The notes beneath the pieces are model-generated. The model ran no database searches, was not told the origin of the DNA, and was given only the letters and a program-made list of their open reading frames with translations. From Flavobacterium cupriresistens (GTDB lineage Bacteria; Bacteroidota; Bacteroidia; Flavobacteriales; Flavobacteriaceae): a stretch of 64,000 nucleotides of DNA. The DNA is taken from the NCBI RefSeq assembly GCF_020911925.1, contig NZ_CP087134.1, positions 4,092,001 to 4,156,000 of the forward strand, written 5' to 3'. Position numbers and translations under genes: made by a program. Shown here piece after piece: positions 1-10,500 of the stretch (position 1 is the first letter of the stretch; each line of letters begins with the position of its first letter).

Positions 1-226
1 TAATCCTAACCAAAACAGAAAACAACTTCAAAAAATAAAAGCTATTATGGTATTACTATATTATTTTTGAAAGCGAACATTTTACACTTCAAAATTAAAT
101 TCTATAAAAAAGTAGAATTGTCGTCTACTTTACATTTGAAAAAAATAATATTCTCCGGACTACTCCCTATTTTAGCGACGTTATAGCATAGAATCAGCTA
201 ATTCTTACAGCCTGCCGTTTCGATTA

Positions 227-457
227 TCAACTTTCGGAATCAATTAAACGCCTTTGAATTGATTTTCTACCCAACAAGAAATCCTGTCTCGATAAATCGA
301 TATAAACAGTTTCATTTTCGTTTTTAAAAGAAGACTCAAATACAGCTTTAGTACTGCTGTTGAGTTGATCCGTGTTTGCACTTAGTTCTGAATAACTAAA
401 AAATAAAGAAACCAGAGAGCACAAAAAAAAGGGTGCGTTAAGTACTTTTCTTCTCAT
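227..457 (-). CDS. small putative secreted protein
   Basis: A 76-residue ORF that I do not recognise. The N-terminus looks like a signal peptide: basic MRRK, a hydrophobic stretch containing CSLVSLFFS, then a polar region from about residue 28. The mature part is short, polar and basic (KSIQRRLIDSES at the end). No cysteine pair, lipobox or catalytic motif is visible. It stands alone, with about 680 bases to the next gene and no clear TAnnTTTG element upstream. It could be a small exported peptide or a chance ORF in AT-rich DNA. Confidence 0.35.
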   Translation of the reverse strand: MRRKVLNAPFFLCSLVSLFFSYSELSANTDQLNSSTKAVFESSFKNENETVYIDLSRQDFLLGRKSIQRRLIDSES

Positions 458-1134
458 AAGCGTTAAGTATAAAAATGTCTCTACTTAAAAACAGTAGAGA
501 ATTAATCAATTAATTGGTAGGCTTAAAAAATCTTACTCTATAGCAAACAGCCATCATTTGGGGCAGATAACGTTTGTTGAAAATTGCTGTGATTGGCAGC
601 AACAAAAAAAATTGATTTGCGCTTAGCGCCTTATGTATGAGCTAGTTAAAATTAATTAAAAAAAAGTTAACAGAGCAACATTTATTAAACAAAATCAAAC
701 AAATACATAAAAAAAATAGTCATTAATAAATTCAACAACTACTCAATCATTGGTTAATTCCGACAAAACAAAGGTTTCTTGAAGTAAACCTGCCTTATAA
801 TACTTCTGAAAGTTTTATTTTGTTTACTTTTTTTTTCATTCTGTTTAACCTATCCTAAAAAATCCTGCCGCAATTTTCAGAATTCTCTCCCAGACCAACA
901 TTTATAAATTTAGCACTATAAATAAATGAGGAGAAAATGTAAAAGTGTGCTCCGCCAATTTGGTATTGTGCAACAAAAGAGCTTCATAATTTTTTTGGCA
1001 AGTCGTTTAGAAATTCGCTACTCTTTTTTATCATAAATAAATCAAAAACAAGTCATTATAAATTGATTTTTGATTTTTAGTACCTCGTGTTCATCTTTGT
1101 TTTTTCGACAATTAACCTTAAAATAATATCTTAA
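458..1134. other. long intergenic region
   Basis: About 680 AT-rich bases between the small minus-strand ORF and the beta-barrel gene. I see no credible ORF, RNA gene or repeat family in it. Only the last 65 bases look functional, with a candidate promoter for the downstream gene. Confidence 0.5.
1070..1099 (+). promoter_or_regulatory. candidate Bacteroidota promoter
   Basis: A TTG at 1070-1072 lies 19 bases upstream of CATCTTTG at 1092-1099. This matches the Bacteroidota layout TTG-N17-20-TAnnTTTG except for C in place of the first T. It ends 35 bases before the beta-barrel start codon. Confidence 0.4.
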
Positions 1135-1737
1135 ATGAAAACAAGTATTGTTATAACAATGTTATTCTGTATAATAACAGGATCAATCAAAGCACAGGAT
1201 TTTGACAATAATGAAGTACATGTGGCTTATAGTGATGGTTTTACTCTTGGTGCAATTGATTCCTTTTCAAATATTTTACCAACAGCCATTATTGATGGCT
1301 TTACAGGAGAAAAAACAAAGATAGAGTCCGAATCCTCTTTTGGTATGATAGAAGCCGGTTACAGGTATCAAATTACGGATAGAAGTAGAGTTGGACTTGA
1401 TCTTGGTTACCAGAATTACAGCTCTAAAATGATAACAGAAAAAACTTCAAAGACAGTAAAGAGAGCTGTTGACTACATATTGATTTTGCCTACTGCAAAT
1501 TACACTTATTTAAGGATACCGCTAGTAGACCTCTATGGTTCAGCAAGCATCGGTGCTTATCTTACGAACGAAAAAATAACAGAAACAAATCAGAACGTAA
1601 TTAAAAACAATTCTATCGATTTGGGTTGGCAGGTTAATCCAATTGGCTTGCGTGTTGGAGAAAAATTAAGCGGATTTGCTGAATTAGGATTTGGAATCAA
1701 AGGTTTTGTTACAGCTGGCGTTAATTACAAGTTTTAG
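1135..1737 (+). CDS. outer-membrane beta-barrel protein
   Basis: A 200-residue exported protein. The N-terminus is a signal peptide (MKTSIVITMLFCIITGSIKAQ, about 21 residues, cleaved at A-Q). The rest alternates polar and hydrophobic residues in strand-like stretches such as GMIEAGYRYQI, RVGLDLGYQNY and AGVNYKF, and ends in an aromatic residue as small outer-membrane barrels do. Size and pattern fit a porin-like barrel of about eight strands. The specific function is unknown. It is a single-gene unit with its own candidate promoter. Confidence 0.7.
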   Translation: MKTSIVITMLFCIITGSIKAQDFDNNEVHVAYSDGFTLGAIDSFSNILPTAIIDGFTGEKTKIESESSFGMIEAGYRYQITDRSRVGLDLGYQNYSSKMITEKTSKTVKRAVDYILILPTANYTYLRIPLVDLYGSASIGAYLTNEKITETNQNVIKNNSIDLGWQVNPIGLRVGEKLSGFAELGFGIKGFVTAGVNYKF

Positions 1738-1796
1738 AGTTCTGTCTTTACTGCAAAAAGAATTGCTAACTTGACACCTCTATGAGCAAGAAAAAT

Positions 1797-1869
1797 GCCA
1801 CTGATCAATGGATTAAAATGATTTATAAAATCTGTGTAAATCCTTTTAATCAGTGGCAAAAAAATAATT
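1797..1869. repeat. dispersed repeat with hairpin
   Basis: GCCACTGAT (1797-1805) pairs with ATCAGTGGC (1849-1857). The stretch 1829-1869 recurs with few changes at 16527-16567 (shared GTGGCAAAAAAATAATT), and the nearby 17-mer AAAAGAGTTAGATAGAA (1954-1970) recurs at 16487-16503. On the minus strand the hairpin is followed by a short T run, so it could also end transcription from the glycosidase gene at 2078. The rest of the 1738-2077 gap holds nothing else I recognise. Confidence 0.5.
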
Positions 1870-2077
1870 TGTACCAAGTGGTGAAATTCGTCGCAAAATG
1901 ATGAAGGTGGTCGCGAAAACGAGGAATCTAAACAACTTCTTTTTTAATAACTTAAAAGAGTTAGATAGAATTTAATGGATTATACAGATCTCTTTTAAAC
2001 CATTTAAGTTATAAAAATTCATTTTAGAGCTGTATTTGTGTCCCTTGATTAAACATCAAAGGTTTCTTTATTTGTTA

Positions 2078-4090
2078 TTATTTATCGAATGTCACCTGAA
2101 TTAAATTTCCTTCCTTGATTTGTTTTTCAAACCATATTTTATTCTGATTCGAAACGGTTACTTTTAGTCCGTTATTGGTTCGTTTAACTGTAATATCAAA
2201 ATTCTGTTCAAAAGCATTTATGTTTCGCAAGCTCATACCCGGCCATGATTTAGGAAGACGGGGCGTAAAAGTAAAACTATTTAACCCCACAGGACGAATA
2301 CCAAATAATCCTTCCGTAAAAACCCTGCAATATAAACCGCTTTCTGCCGAAAGATGACGTTGATCTCCTTCAGGATATGCCTCTACCGGATAAGGAACAT
2401 GATCGCCCAACAAACGGCGTTCGGAATAGTAATGCAAAAAATCCAATGCTTTATCGGTTTCTCCTGCGGCTAAAACTCCTCTTAAAGCATATAAAGTCGA
2501 GCGGTCCCAGAAGGTTTTGTCACCGGCTGCACTGGCGAGTCCATCGGGAGTCCATAATTTAGAAGAAAACAAGGCGGCAATCGTTCCTTTTTGACGATCG
2601 TAAATACCCATCGTCAGAGGTGTGCAGATCCAGGCACGCAAAACATCATTTTCTTTGTAATATTTATAGGTTAGAAATCCATCCACCTCAGCACCAAAAT
2701 ACTTTTCGATAGCCGCTTTTAAGTTCTGCGATTGGAGTTTATACAAATCCAGTTGTTTTGGATTTTTCTTCAAACTTCTACCCAGATAAACTGCTGAATT
2801 TAAGGCGTCATAATACAAAGATGAAGTATTAAGATTCGCTTTCCCTGCCGGAAATCGTCCTTCGAGCTCATCAGAATCCGAATCGACTACTCCCTCTGAA
2901 TTTAGCTTTAACCTACAATATTCTAAACACCACTCAATTAAAGGCCATACTTGTTCTGCTTCGCTAACATTCCCTCTTGCCAGTGCGTAACGTGCTGCGC
3001 CATAAGCAATCATGGCGGCATCACCACGATCGCCTGCACCGTCCCAGATATCAGTTCCTTCTGCTACAATCGAACTTGGTATGGGCTTATATTCTTTGTT
3101 GATGTATTTCGCAAAAAGCAAATACGCATTCAAAGAGGCTTTATTAGCGTAATCATAACCTAAATACGCAAAAAAAGGACCAATGTATTCTGCCTGATCG
3201 TTGGCCCAGATTGCCGCATAATACGATTCTCCTCCGGGACTGTGCATGGGTCCTCCTTTTGTTTCAAAAATACTCTCGGCGGCTCTTAGTTTTGCAAACT
3301 CAAATTCGGTATTCAGTATCGGATCAGGAGTTTCTAGTACCAATTTAGTTCTTAATTGACGAACCAGTTCCAAACGATTCTTTTTCTCTGTTTCCATATT
3401 CAATTCCGGTATGGATTCGTTCTTTTTAGTAGCACAGTAAAAAACAGAGAAATCAATCGTTTCGCCGGGCTGTAACACAAAAGTTCCTTCATTAGCAACT
3501 CGGGTTATTACGGTATAACTGCCTTCTGTTCCTTTATCCTCCTCTGACTTATACTCAAAATTAATTTTCGGAATTTCTACTACACAGCTTTTATCAGCTG
3601 TATTTTTGATCGTGTAATTTTCGCAGAAAACAGGCAAAGAGGTTGACGGAAAATACTGTCGGGTTAGTTCTAAGGTATTATCGACTTTACTTTTTGCGAG
3701 TAAAGTTCCATCTATTGTTACCAAAACTACCTTTTCATTGACAATCGGCTTATAGTTTACCAAAACAAACCGCATCGCATCCTGAGCAAACTGGCGGGTA
3801 AAACTGGCATGCGTGTTGTTTGGAATCGTTCGTAACATAGGCCAAACTAAACTACGGGTACTATGAAAAGAACCGTCTGCTCCTACTCCGTAACGAAGCA
3901 CAGCGGAGATTTTTCTACCACTCATTTCTATGTGATCTTTGTGTGGAATATTATCTTTTATCTTCCATGTAATTGATCCGTTTTGCTCAATTTCCCACCG
4001 ACTGTTTTCTTGTGAAAACGTTTTACAGGTTACTAAAACTAAAATAACAGCAAAAAAAATCGCTCTGCTGCCAATACATAACTTCTTCAT
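2078..4090 (-). CDS. six-hairpin glycosidase-like secreted enzyme
   Basis: A 670-residue secreted protein with a signal peptide (hydrophobic AIFFAVILVLVTC, then SQEN). The N-terminal third is a beta-rich domain. From about residue 265 onward it reads as an (alpha/alpha)6 toroid, with helices around ESYYAAIWANDQAEYIGPF, WDGAGDRGDAAMIAYGAARY and YPEGDQRHLSAESGLYCRV. The C-terminus returns to beta structure (FTFTPRLPKSW). That architecture is shared by six-hairpin glycosidases such as GH78, GH95 and GH127-like families; I cannot assign the GH family. It is the last gene of the minus-strand SusCD/GH27 locus, so it probably trims the same glycan, likely in the periplasm. An intergenic block of palindromes separates it from the GH27 gene. 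Confidence 0.65.
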   Translation of the reverse strand: MKKLCIGSRAIFFAVILVLVTCKTFSQENSRWEIEQNGSITWKIKDNIPHKDHIEMSGRKISAVLRYGVGADGSFHSTRSLVWPMLRTIPNNTHASFTRQFAQDAMRFVLVNYKPIVNEKVVLVTIDGTLLAKSKVDNTLELTRQYFPSTSLPVFCENYTIKNTADKSCVVEIPKINFEYKSEEDKGTEGSYTVITRVANEGTFVLQPGETIDFSVFYCATKKNESIPELNMETEKKNRLELVRQLRTKLVLETPDPILNTEFEFAKLRAAESIFETKGGPMHSPGGESYYAAIWANDQAEYIGPFFAYLGYDYANKASLNAYLLFAKYINKEYKPIPSSIVAEGTDIWDGAGDRGDAAMIAYGAARYALARGNVSEAEQVWPLIEWCLEYCRLKLNSEGVVDSDSDELEGRFPAGKANLNTSSLYYDALNSAVYLGRSLKKNPKQLDLYKLQSQNLKAAIEKYFGAEVDGFLTYKYYKENDVLRAWICTPLTMGIYDRQKGTIAALFSSKLWTPDGLASAAGDKTFWDRSTLYALRGVLAAGETDKALDFLHYYSERRLLGDHVPYPVEAYPEGDQRHLSAESGLYCRVFTEGLFGIRPVGLNSFTFTPRLPKSWPGMSLRNINAFEQNFDITVKRTNNGLKVTVSNQNKIWFEKQIKEGNLIQVTFDK

Positions 4091-4149
4091 TCAATTGATT
4101 TTAAATTTGTGATTCTATTGCTCTATCAAACTGTTGCGTATAATTGTTT

Positions 4150-4289
4150 TTAACACATAGAGACATAGTTCGCTGAGCCTAAAAAAAGACGTTTCACTTA
4201 AAATAAAACACATAAGGTATCTTACAAAAATTTGTTTTTATTGATTGACTTTAAATTGTCAATCCTAAATCTATGTCTCTATGTGTTAA
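4150..4289. repeat. long-range palindrome, copy 1
   Basis: TTAACACATAGAGACATAG (4150-4168) is the exact reverse complement of CTATGTCTCTATGTGTTAA (4271-4289). About 100 bases lie between the 19-bp arms. It sits between the GH27 gene and the six-hairpin glycosidase gene. Confidence 0.75.
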
Positions 4290-4336
4290 GTCTCATTTAT
4301 CTGAATACGATATCAAACTGTTGCGCATAGTTATTT

Positions 4337-4407
4337 TTAACACATAGAGACATAGCTTGTTAAGCTTAAAAAATTGTCAATCCTAAATCTATGTCTCTAT
4401 GTGTTAA
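4337..4407. repeat. long-range palindrome, copy 2
   Basis: The same 19-bp arms recur at 4337-4355 and 4389-4407 with a 33-base spacer. The bases before each left arm are also similar (ATCAAACTGTTGCG-type sequence), so the whole unit is duplicated in direct orientation. As RNA either strand would form a strong hairpin in the glycosidase intergenic region. Confidence 0.75.
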
Positions 4408-4464
4408 ATAGTATTTACGTTATATCAATAGCTGTTAACATTTATAAGCAACATGCTGTACAAC

Positions 4465-5688
4465 TTAAAGAGCGCTTTTACTTAATCGGTACATCAATAC
4501 GCCATGTGGTTCTATTGTCGCTTTTAGTTCTTTGGCTGTCGTTCCGGCATTTTTCTTGCTCCAAAGATCCAAGAGGTTGTAGGTGCTGTTTTTATCTAAT
4601 GAATGAGCATAGATCTCGTCTACAATTTTTTCTTTGCTCCAGTCAAAACTAATGGTTTTGGCCAGTGTATTGCGATTTACAAAACAGACTGCCCAATCTC
4701 CGTTTTTAAGCGGTTTAAACCAAACCTGCAATCCATCCTTGTCCAGATAACGGAATCCCTGAATCCCAAGCGGGTCTTGATTGACTGCTAAAATCTCCTT
4801 GTTGGTTAGTATTTCTATGGTTTCTTTTGTCATTTTTCTAACATCATTTCCGGCGATTAACGGGGACGCCATTATACTCCAAAGAGCGAAATGTGCTTTG
4901 TCTTCATTATAAGTCATTCCGTTGCCTACTTCCAGCATATCAGGATCGTTCCAATGACCCGGTCCTGAGTATTTACGAAGATTGGACTGTAAATCGGCGA
5001 TGTGCATTACACTCAAAGAATTCCAGGTTCCTTCGTCGTGTACCGAATCAAAAATCTGATAAATATCTTCTGTTGTTCTCCACAACTGCCCTACTCCTTT
5101 TCCCCATTCCCACGGTTTATTTACACCCCATTCGCAGATACTAAACAAAATTGGTTTTCCTGTTTTTTGCAATGCATCACTCATAGTTGTATAGGCTTCT
5201 TTGGCATTTATACCGGCTGTATTACACCAATCGTACTTTAAAAAATCAATGTCCCAAGAGGCATAATTTCTTGCATCCTGATACTCATACCCGCGTGTTC
5301 CCGGGTATTTTTGACAGGTTAGGGTTCCGGCACAATTGTACATTCCGAATTTTAATCCTTTGGAGTGTACATAATCGGCAACAAACTTCATTCCGCGTGG
5401 AAACTTTTTAGGATCGGGAACCAAATTTCCCTCACGGTCTCTTTCCATTGCCATCCAGCCATCGTCTAAAACCAAATAGACGTATCCTGCATCACGCATG
5501 CCCGAGGAAACAAGAGCGTCTGCGGTTTCCATTACCATTTTTTCATCGATATTGGTATGAAAAGTGTTCCAGCTGTTCCAACCCATTGGTGGTGTGGGTA
5601 CTAAATCTTCGACCTTTTGTGCAGAAAGTTGTGTACCGTAAAAAGCCATACTGATAAGAGCCCATTTTATTGTTTTAAAATTTTTCAT
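4465..5688 (-). CDS. GH27 alpha-galactosidase
   Basis: A 407-residue protein with a signal peptide (cleavage near LSAQ, residue 24). GH27 hallmarks are in order: PPMGWNSWNTF (33-43), LDDGWM (74-79), the nucleophile Asp153 in LKYDWCN, the acid/base Asp208 in WRTTEDI, and GHWNDPDMLEVGNG. A C-terminal beta-sandwich follows. The enzyme would remove terminal alpha-1,6-linked (or other alpha-linked) galactose from oligosaccharides in the periplasm or on the cell surface. Length is normal for bacterial and plant-type GH27. It lies downstream of susCD on the same strand, after a probable terminator at 5713-5754, and upstream of the six-hairpin glycosidase, which suggests an alpha-galactosylated glycan as the locus substrate. 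Confidence 0.93.
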   Translation of the reverse strand: MKNFKTIKWALISMAFYGTQLSAQKVEDLVPTPPMGWNSWNTFHTNIDEKMVMETADALVSSGMRDAGYVYLVLDDGWMAMERDREGNLVPDPKKFPRGMKFVADYVHSKGLKFGMYNCAGTLTCQKYPGTRGYEYQDARNYASWDIDFLKYDWCNTAGINAKEAYTTMSDALQKTGKPILFSICEWGVNKPWEWGKGVGQLWRTTEDIYQIFDSVHDEGTWNSLSVMHIADLQSNLRKYSGPGHWNDPDMLEVGNGMTYNEDKAHFALWSIMASPLIAGNDVRKMTKETIEILTNKEILAVNQDPLGIQGFRYLDKDGLQVWFKPLKNGDWAVCFVNRNTLAKTISFDWSKEKIVDEIYAHSLDKNSTYNLLDLWSKKNAGTTAKELKATIEPHGVLMYRLSKSAL

Positions 5689-5712
5689 TTTTTGTTTTTT
5701 TTATAAATAATC

Positions 5713-5754
5713 TAAAAAACAAACCCAGCTATTTATTTCTAAAAAGTGGGTTTG
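5713..5754 (-). terminator. rho-independent terminator after susD
   Basis: CAAACCCA (5720-5727) pairs with TGGGTTTG (5747-5754). On the minus strand the stem is followed by a run of T (forward AAAAAAC at 5714-5720). It sits just past the susD stop and before the GH27 gene, so it probably attenuates read-through from susCD. Confidence 0.65.
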
Positions 5755-5810
5755 CACCAAAATTGATATTATGCTTATGATTCATAATATCGTTCAACTA
5801 ATCAAAACCC

Positions 5811-7505
5811 TTAATTATATCCCGGATTCTGAACAAGACTTGTCCTGTTCATTTCTGTTCTTGGAATTGGCAATAAATAATGTTGTGGTTTAAAAACCCT
5901 GTCTTGTACTTTAGTGTAGGTATACGTTTTTGTACCATTAGTATTCTTGGTGATAATTACCCCCATTAATGGTTTGTTTTCTGTTACCTCGGCAATTTTC
6001 CAGCGACGTACATCGTAATAACGGTGCCCTTCAAAACACAATTCGATTTGTCTTTCGTTGTAAATTTTATTCTCCAATGCTGTTCCTGATAATGCCGGCA
6101 GATCATTGTTTATTCCTGCGCGCTTTCTAATCAGATTCAAGTATTGCAGCGCAGTGGCATCATTGCCTGTTTTAAATTGTGCTTCGGCATAGTTCAGATA
6201 AATCTCTGCCAGACGCGAAATGATGTAAGGCTTGTTGGTTTGGGTTTCTGTATTGTAATTAAAAGTAGTATCACAATATTTACGGAACGTATAGCGTGTC
6301 GCACTATTGTTCCAGGTATCCCAGCCTTGAGGAGAATCTAAACCTCCTTCATAAAACTCTGCCATGTTTGAATGTCCTGCTTTGTAACGGTCCTGACAAA
6401 AGGCAGGATTACCATAGGAACGTCCATCATAAACAATATCTTTATAAAAACGCGGATCTCTGTTTTTGTATGGCTTTTGAGGATCGTATCCTGATGTCGG
6501 GTCTGTGATATCTTTACCATCGGCCGTTCCAAAAGCATCTATTAGATTCTGACTTGGAGCAAAGGATGCCCAGCCATGAAAACCACTTGGCGAATTAAAC
6601 ATTTCAACCCCGTTAAAAGCACTCCATTGCGGAACCTTACTCGATAAACGAACGGCAATTATTTCCGAATTAGCGGTAGTGAATAAATCAGCATAATTTC
6701 CGGTGTACAATTGAAATGCATTCAGATCGATTACGGCTTTAGCAGCATCAGACGCTTTCTTCCATTTTGTCAAATCATTCGACGGATTCCATTGCGGACT
6801 TGCGGCATACAATAGTGTTCTGGATTTCAATGCTAAGGCCGCTGCTTTGGTGATTCTTCCTAAATTGGCACCACTCTGATCTAAAGGCAACATGGTAGCG
6901 GCTTTATCCAATTCATCCGAAATAAAGGCAGCACATGCATCATAAGAACTGCGATCTACATTAAAATTACTGTTCAGATCAAAAGGTTCTTTGACTAAAG
7001 GCACTCCGCCATAATCACGGATTAATTTAAAATACGCATAGGCTCTTAGAAAAGTACCTTCTCCTTTTAAACGATTTCTCCATTGGGCATCACCCGGAAC
7101 ATGATCAATTTTAGAAAGCAGAATATTGCAATTTTGAATGATGGCATAGGTTGGAGCCCAGATATCAAATTCATTCATATTATCCGGTGTCAGTGCACCC
7201 GAATTGATAATTGACGAATTATAATCATTGAATTTATTATACGCTTCATCACAAGAAGCAGACAGTGCCCAAGTGCGGTTTGTAGCGGTATCCCAGTTGT
7301 GTTGTGTAGTTGGGAGTACATTGTACAAATTATTCACAAAGGCTTCTGTCAGCTTTAAATCATTCCATACCGACGCATCTGTATAGGAATCTAAAGGAAC
7401 TTTGTCCAAAATATCGTCACTACAAGACCAGAACAGTCCACTGACCATCAGAAAAACAGCCAGTACTATTTTATTTTTTATACTTCTTATTTTAAAATTT
7501 TTCAT
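5811..7505 (-). CDS. SusD/RagB family glycan-binding lipoprotein
   Basis: A 564-residue surface lipoprotein. The N-terminus has a hydrophobic segment ending in a lipobox (LFWSCSDD; lipidated Cys about residue 28). It continues with the typical SusD start DILDKVPLDSYTD, helical TPR-like repeats, and the C-terminal SusD block RPRTEMNRTSLVQNPGYN-like ending (IPRTEMNRTSL, NPGYN). SusD proteins cap the SusC channel and bind glycan at the cell surface. The gene lies 22 bases downstream of the SusC gene in the same operon. The neighbouring GH27 gene suggests a galactose-containing ligand, but the sequence does not prove it. Confidence 0.93.
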   Translation of the reverse strand: MKNFKIRSIKNKIVLAVFLMVSGLFWSCSDDILDKVPLDSYTDASVWNDLKLTEAFVNNLYNVLPTTQHNWDTATNRTWALSASCDEAYNKFNDYNSSIINSGALTPDNMNEFDIWAPTYAIIQNCNILLSKIDHVPGDAQWRNRLKGEGTFLRAYAYFKLIRDYGGVPLVKEPFDLNSNFNVDRSSYDACAAFISDELDKAATMLPLDQSGANLGRITKAAALALKSRTLLYAASPQWNPSNDLTKWKKASDAAKAVIDLNAFQLYTGNYADLFTTANSEIIAVRLSSKVPQWSAFNGVEMFNSPSGFHGWASFAPSQNLIDAFGTADGKDITDPTSGYDPQKPYKNRDPRFYKDIVYDGRSYGNPAFCQDRYKAGHSNMAEFYEGGLDSPQGWDTWNNSATRYTFRKYCDTTFNYNTETQTNKPYIISRLAEIYLNYAEAQFKTGNDATALQYLNLIRKRAGINNDLPALSGTALENKIYNERQIELCFEGHRYYDVRRWKIAEVTENKPLMGVIITKNTNGTKTYTYTKVQDRVFKPQHYLLPIPRTEMNRTSLVQNPGYN

Positions 7506-7527
7506 ACTTCTTTCTTTAGCTATTTTA

Positions 7528-10500
7528 TTATAATCCGATATTCAATCCAAATCTGTAAATTCGTACCTGAGGATAATTAATCCCCGTGGTATTATTCGTT
7601 TCCGGATCAACATTGTATTTTTTCATTTTATCAATAGAGAACAGATTAGAGCCTCCTACATAAAATCTGAAGTTTGTAACACCTAGTTTATTCAGTATGT
7701 TTTTTGGTAATACATAGGATACTTCAAGAGATTTTAGACGAAGAAATGAAGCATCTTTCAACCAAAAATCGGCAGGAACATTATTTCTGCTATCTGTACT
7801 GTTGAATGCTCGCGGATATGGGGCATTTGGATTTTCGGCTGTATATCTGCCATCATACAACCAGGTTGGCGGGGCAATTATAGAACCTTGCGCCTGAGGA
7901 AGTATCATTTGCTTTGCCATGGTTTGACCCGTCCAAAGAATATCCAAACCAAATCCTTTGTACTGACATCCCATTGGAATACCGTACACGATTTTTGGTG
8001 TAGCAGATTCGGGGATTCTTACCTTATCGTTGCTTGTGATACTACCATCATTATCGATGTCTTTTAGCCAAAGATCACCGGGGGCTGCTCCTTCTAAGTG
8101 TGGAGATGCATCTACATCTGCCTGACTGCGATAGATTCCGTTTGTCTTATACACTAACCACGAATCGATTGCTTCTCCGGTAGATCTTTGCCATTCGGGA
8201 ATATTTGGGGACTCATCACGAAAAATGACTTTGCTTTTGGCATAGGTAAAATTAAGCCCTACATTGTATTTGAAATCTGTCGTACCACCAGCATAACTAA
8301 CCGCTATGTCTACACCATGATTTTGTGATTTTCCAATGTTTTCCGGCGGGAGTACTAACCCTGTGTACTGCGGAACCGAAGCACTACGAGCTGCCAAAAT
8401 ATCACTTCTTACATAGTGGAAATAATCAAACCCTACTTTTAATTTATTGTCCAGAAAAGAAGCATCAAAACCAATATCTTTTGTGTCTTGATTTTCCCAG
8501 GTAATATTAGGATTTGGTGTTGATGAAAGGTATAAATTAGTCGCCTGCGTATAATCTCCAAAATATACATTATACTCCTGAATCGTATTCAATTGATATC
8601 GGGTCATAAACAAATATTGTGCGATGGCATCGTTACCCATTTTTCCCCATGAAGCTCTAATTTTAAACTGATCTACTATTTTAATATTATCCTTGAAAAA
8701 ATCTTCATTGGATATTTTCCAGCCTAAGGATAATGCGGGAAACATTCCCCAGCGATTTTCGGTAGGAAAATTGAATGATCCGTTATAACGAGCCGAAACT
8801 TCTGCAAAATATTTACCGTCATAATTATAGGCCACTCTGCCTAAATAACTTTCTCTTCCGTCCTGGTATTCAAATCCATTGGCATCTTGCGCTACAGTAC
8901 TTCCTGTGAAAATCTGATCCAATTGATCACTTAATAAATCTCGTCTGTAAGCCGTGGTTCTCTTATTTATATTGGTAGTTTGCTCGTACCCTAAAAAAGC
9001 ATTTACTTCATGTTTGTCGAACTGTCTGTCGTAAGCTGCTTTAAAAAAATACGTATTTTCATTAGACAGGAATTCGTCTTGTGTTACACTCGAAATAGCA
9101 GTACTTGCTTTTTGATTGTTGTAAGTATCGGTAGTTTTATCATACGAGTACGCATCCCAGGGTTTTGTAAATCTCTTTTCGCTACGCAAAGCATAATCAA
9201 AAGCGGCATAACCACTGACAGAAAATCCTTTGGTTACGTATGGCATTTTCAATTCAAATCCAATTTTTGGATTCAGGATCAGGTTTTGAATTTTATCATA
9301 TCCCGCAGCTGAAGAAGTCATAATAACGGGATTTCTGCCATTTGCAATACCCGCAGAAGGAAGTCCGTTTGCATAATAATCCGGAATAAACGGATACATA
9401 CTAACCGTTTCATGAAGAATACTACCTACCGATGCCGAAGGATACACTCTGGTTTCTCTGCGTCCGGCAAGATCAAAATTGACTTTTAGGTTGTTGCTTA
9501 TTTTTACATCTATATTAGATCTCAGATTGTATTGTTTAAACAATTCATCGCTGTTTCTGAAATTACTTTCCTGATTCAGATATTGGCCTGATAAATAGTA
9601 TTTCACATCCTCGGTCCCACCACTAACGGATAGCGATTGAGTCGATTGTGGGGCATTTTGTCTAAAGACCGCTTTCATCCAGTCTGTACTGGTATAATTG
9701 GGAACATTTCCTGCTTTGTATTTATCAATATCTGCTTGTGCGTAGGGTGCAGCATTTCCTTTGTTTACATTTAATTCGTTATAATAGGTCATATACTGCC
9801 ACGAATTAACACGCTCGGTCATTCTGGTTAATTGCTGTATTCCGTAAGATCCGTCGTATTGAATCGTTGGTTTTCCTAGTTTCCCTCTTTTAGTGGTCAC
9901 CAGAATTACACCATTGGCAGATCTCACTCCATAAATAGCGGCTGAAGCATCTTTTAAAACCGTAACCGTTTCTATGTCTGCGGGATTCATTCTGCTTAAA
10001 TCTCGATCGGGTATGCCGTCAATCACGACTAAAGGTCCTGTTCCTCCTCCAAAAGAATTGATTCCTCTAATCAGAATGGTTGCATTGTCATCTCCGGGTC
10101 TTCCGGAACGGTTGTTCGCAATAACTCCGGCAACCCTTCCTACTAAGGTATTGGAAACGTTTGGAGTAGAACTTTTTACCAAAGCGGCTCCGTTTATAGA
10201 AGAAACAGCACCGGTTAAACTTCCTTTCTTTTGTGAGCCATATCCAACAACTACCACTTCATCGAGTGTTTTGTTTTCTTCTTTTAATTGAACGGTAATC
10301 GCATTCTCTCCTTCTGAAAGTATTATTTCCCTTGAAATAAAGCCCGTAAAGGAAACGATCAAAGTGCTTTTATAACTTGGAATCTGAATTTCGAAACTTC
10401 CGTCATCCTGCGTCAAAACCGTTTTTTTGGTTCCTTTTAAAAGTACGTTTGCTCCGGCAAGCGGCAAACCATTTTCATCGGTTACTTTTCCGCTAATCTG

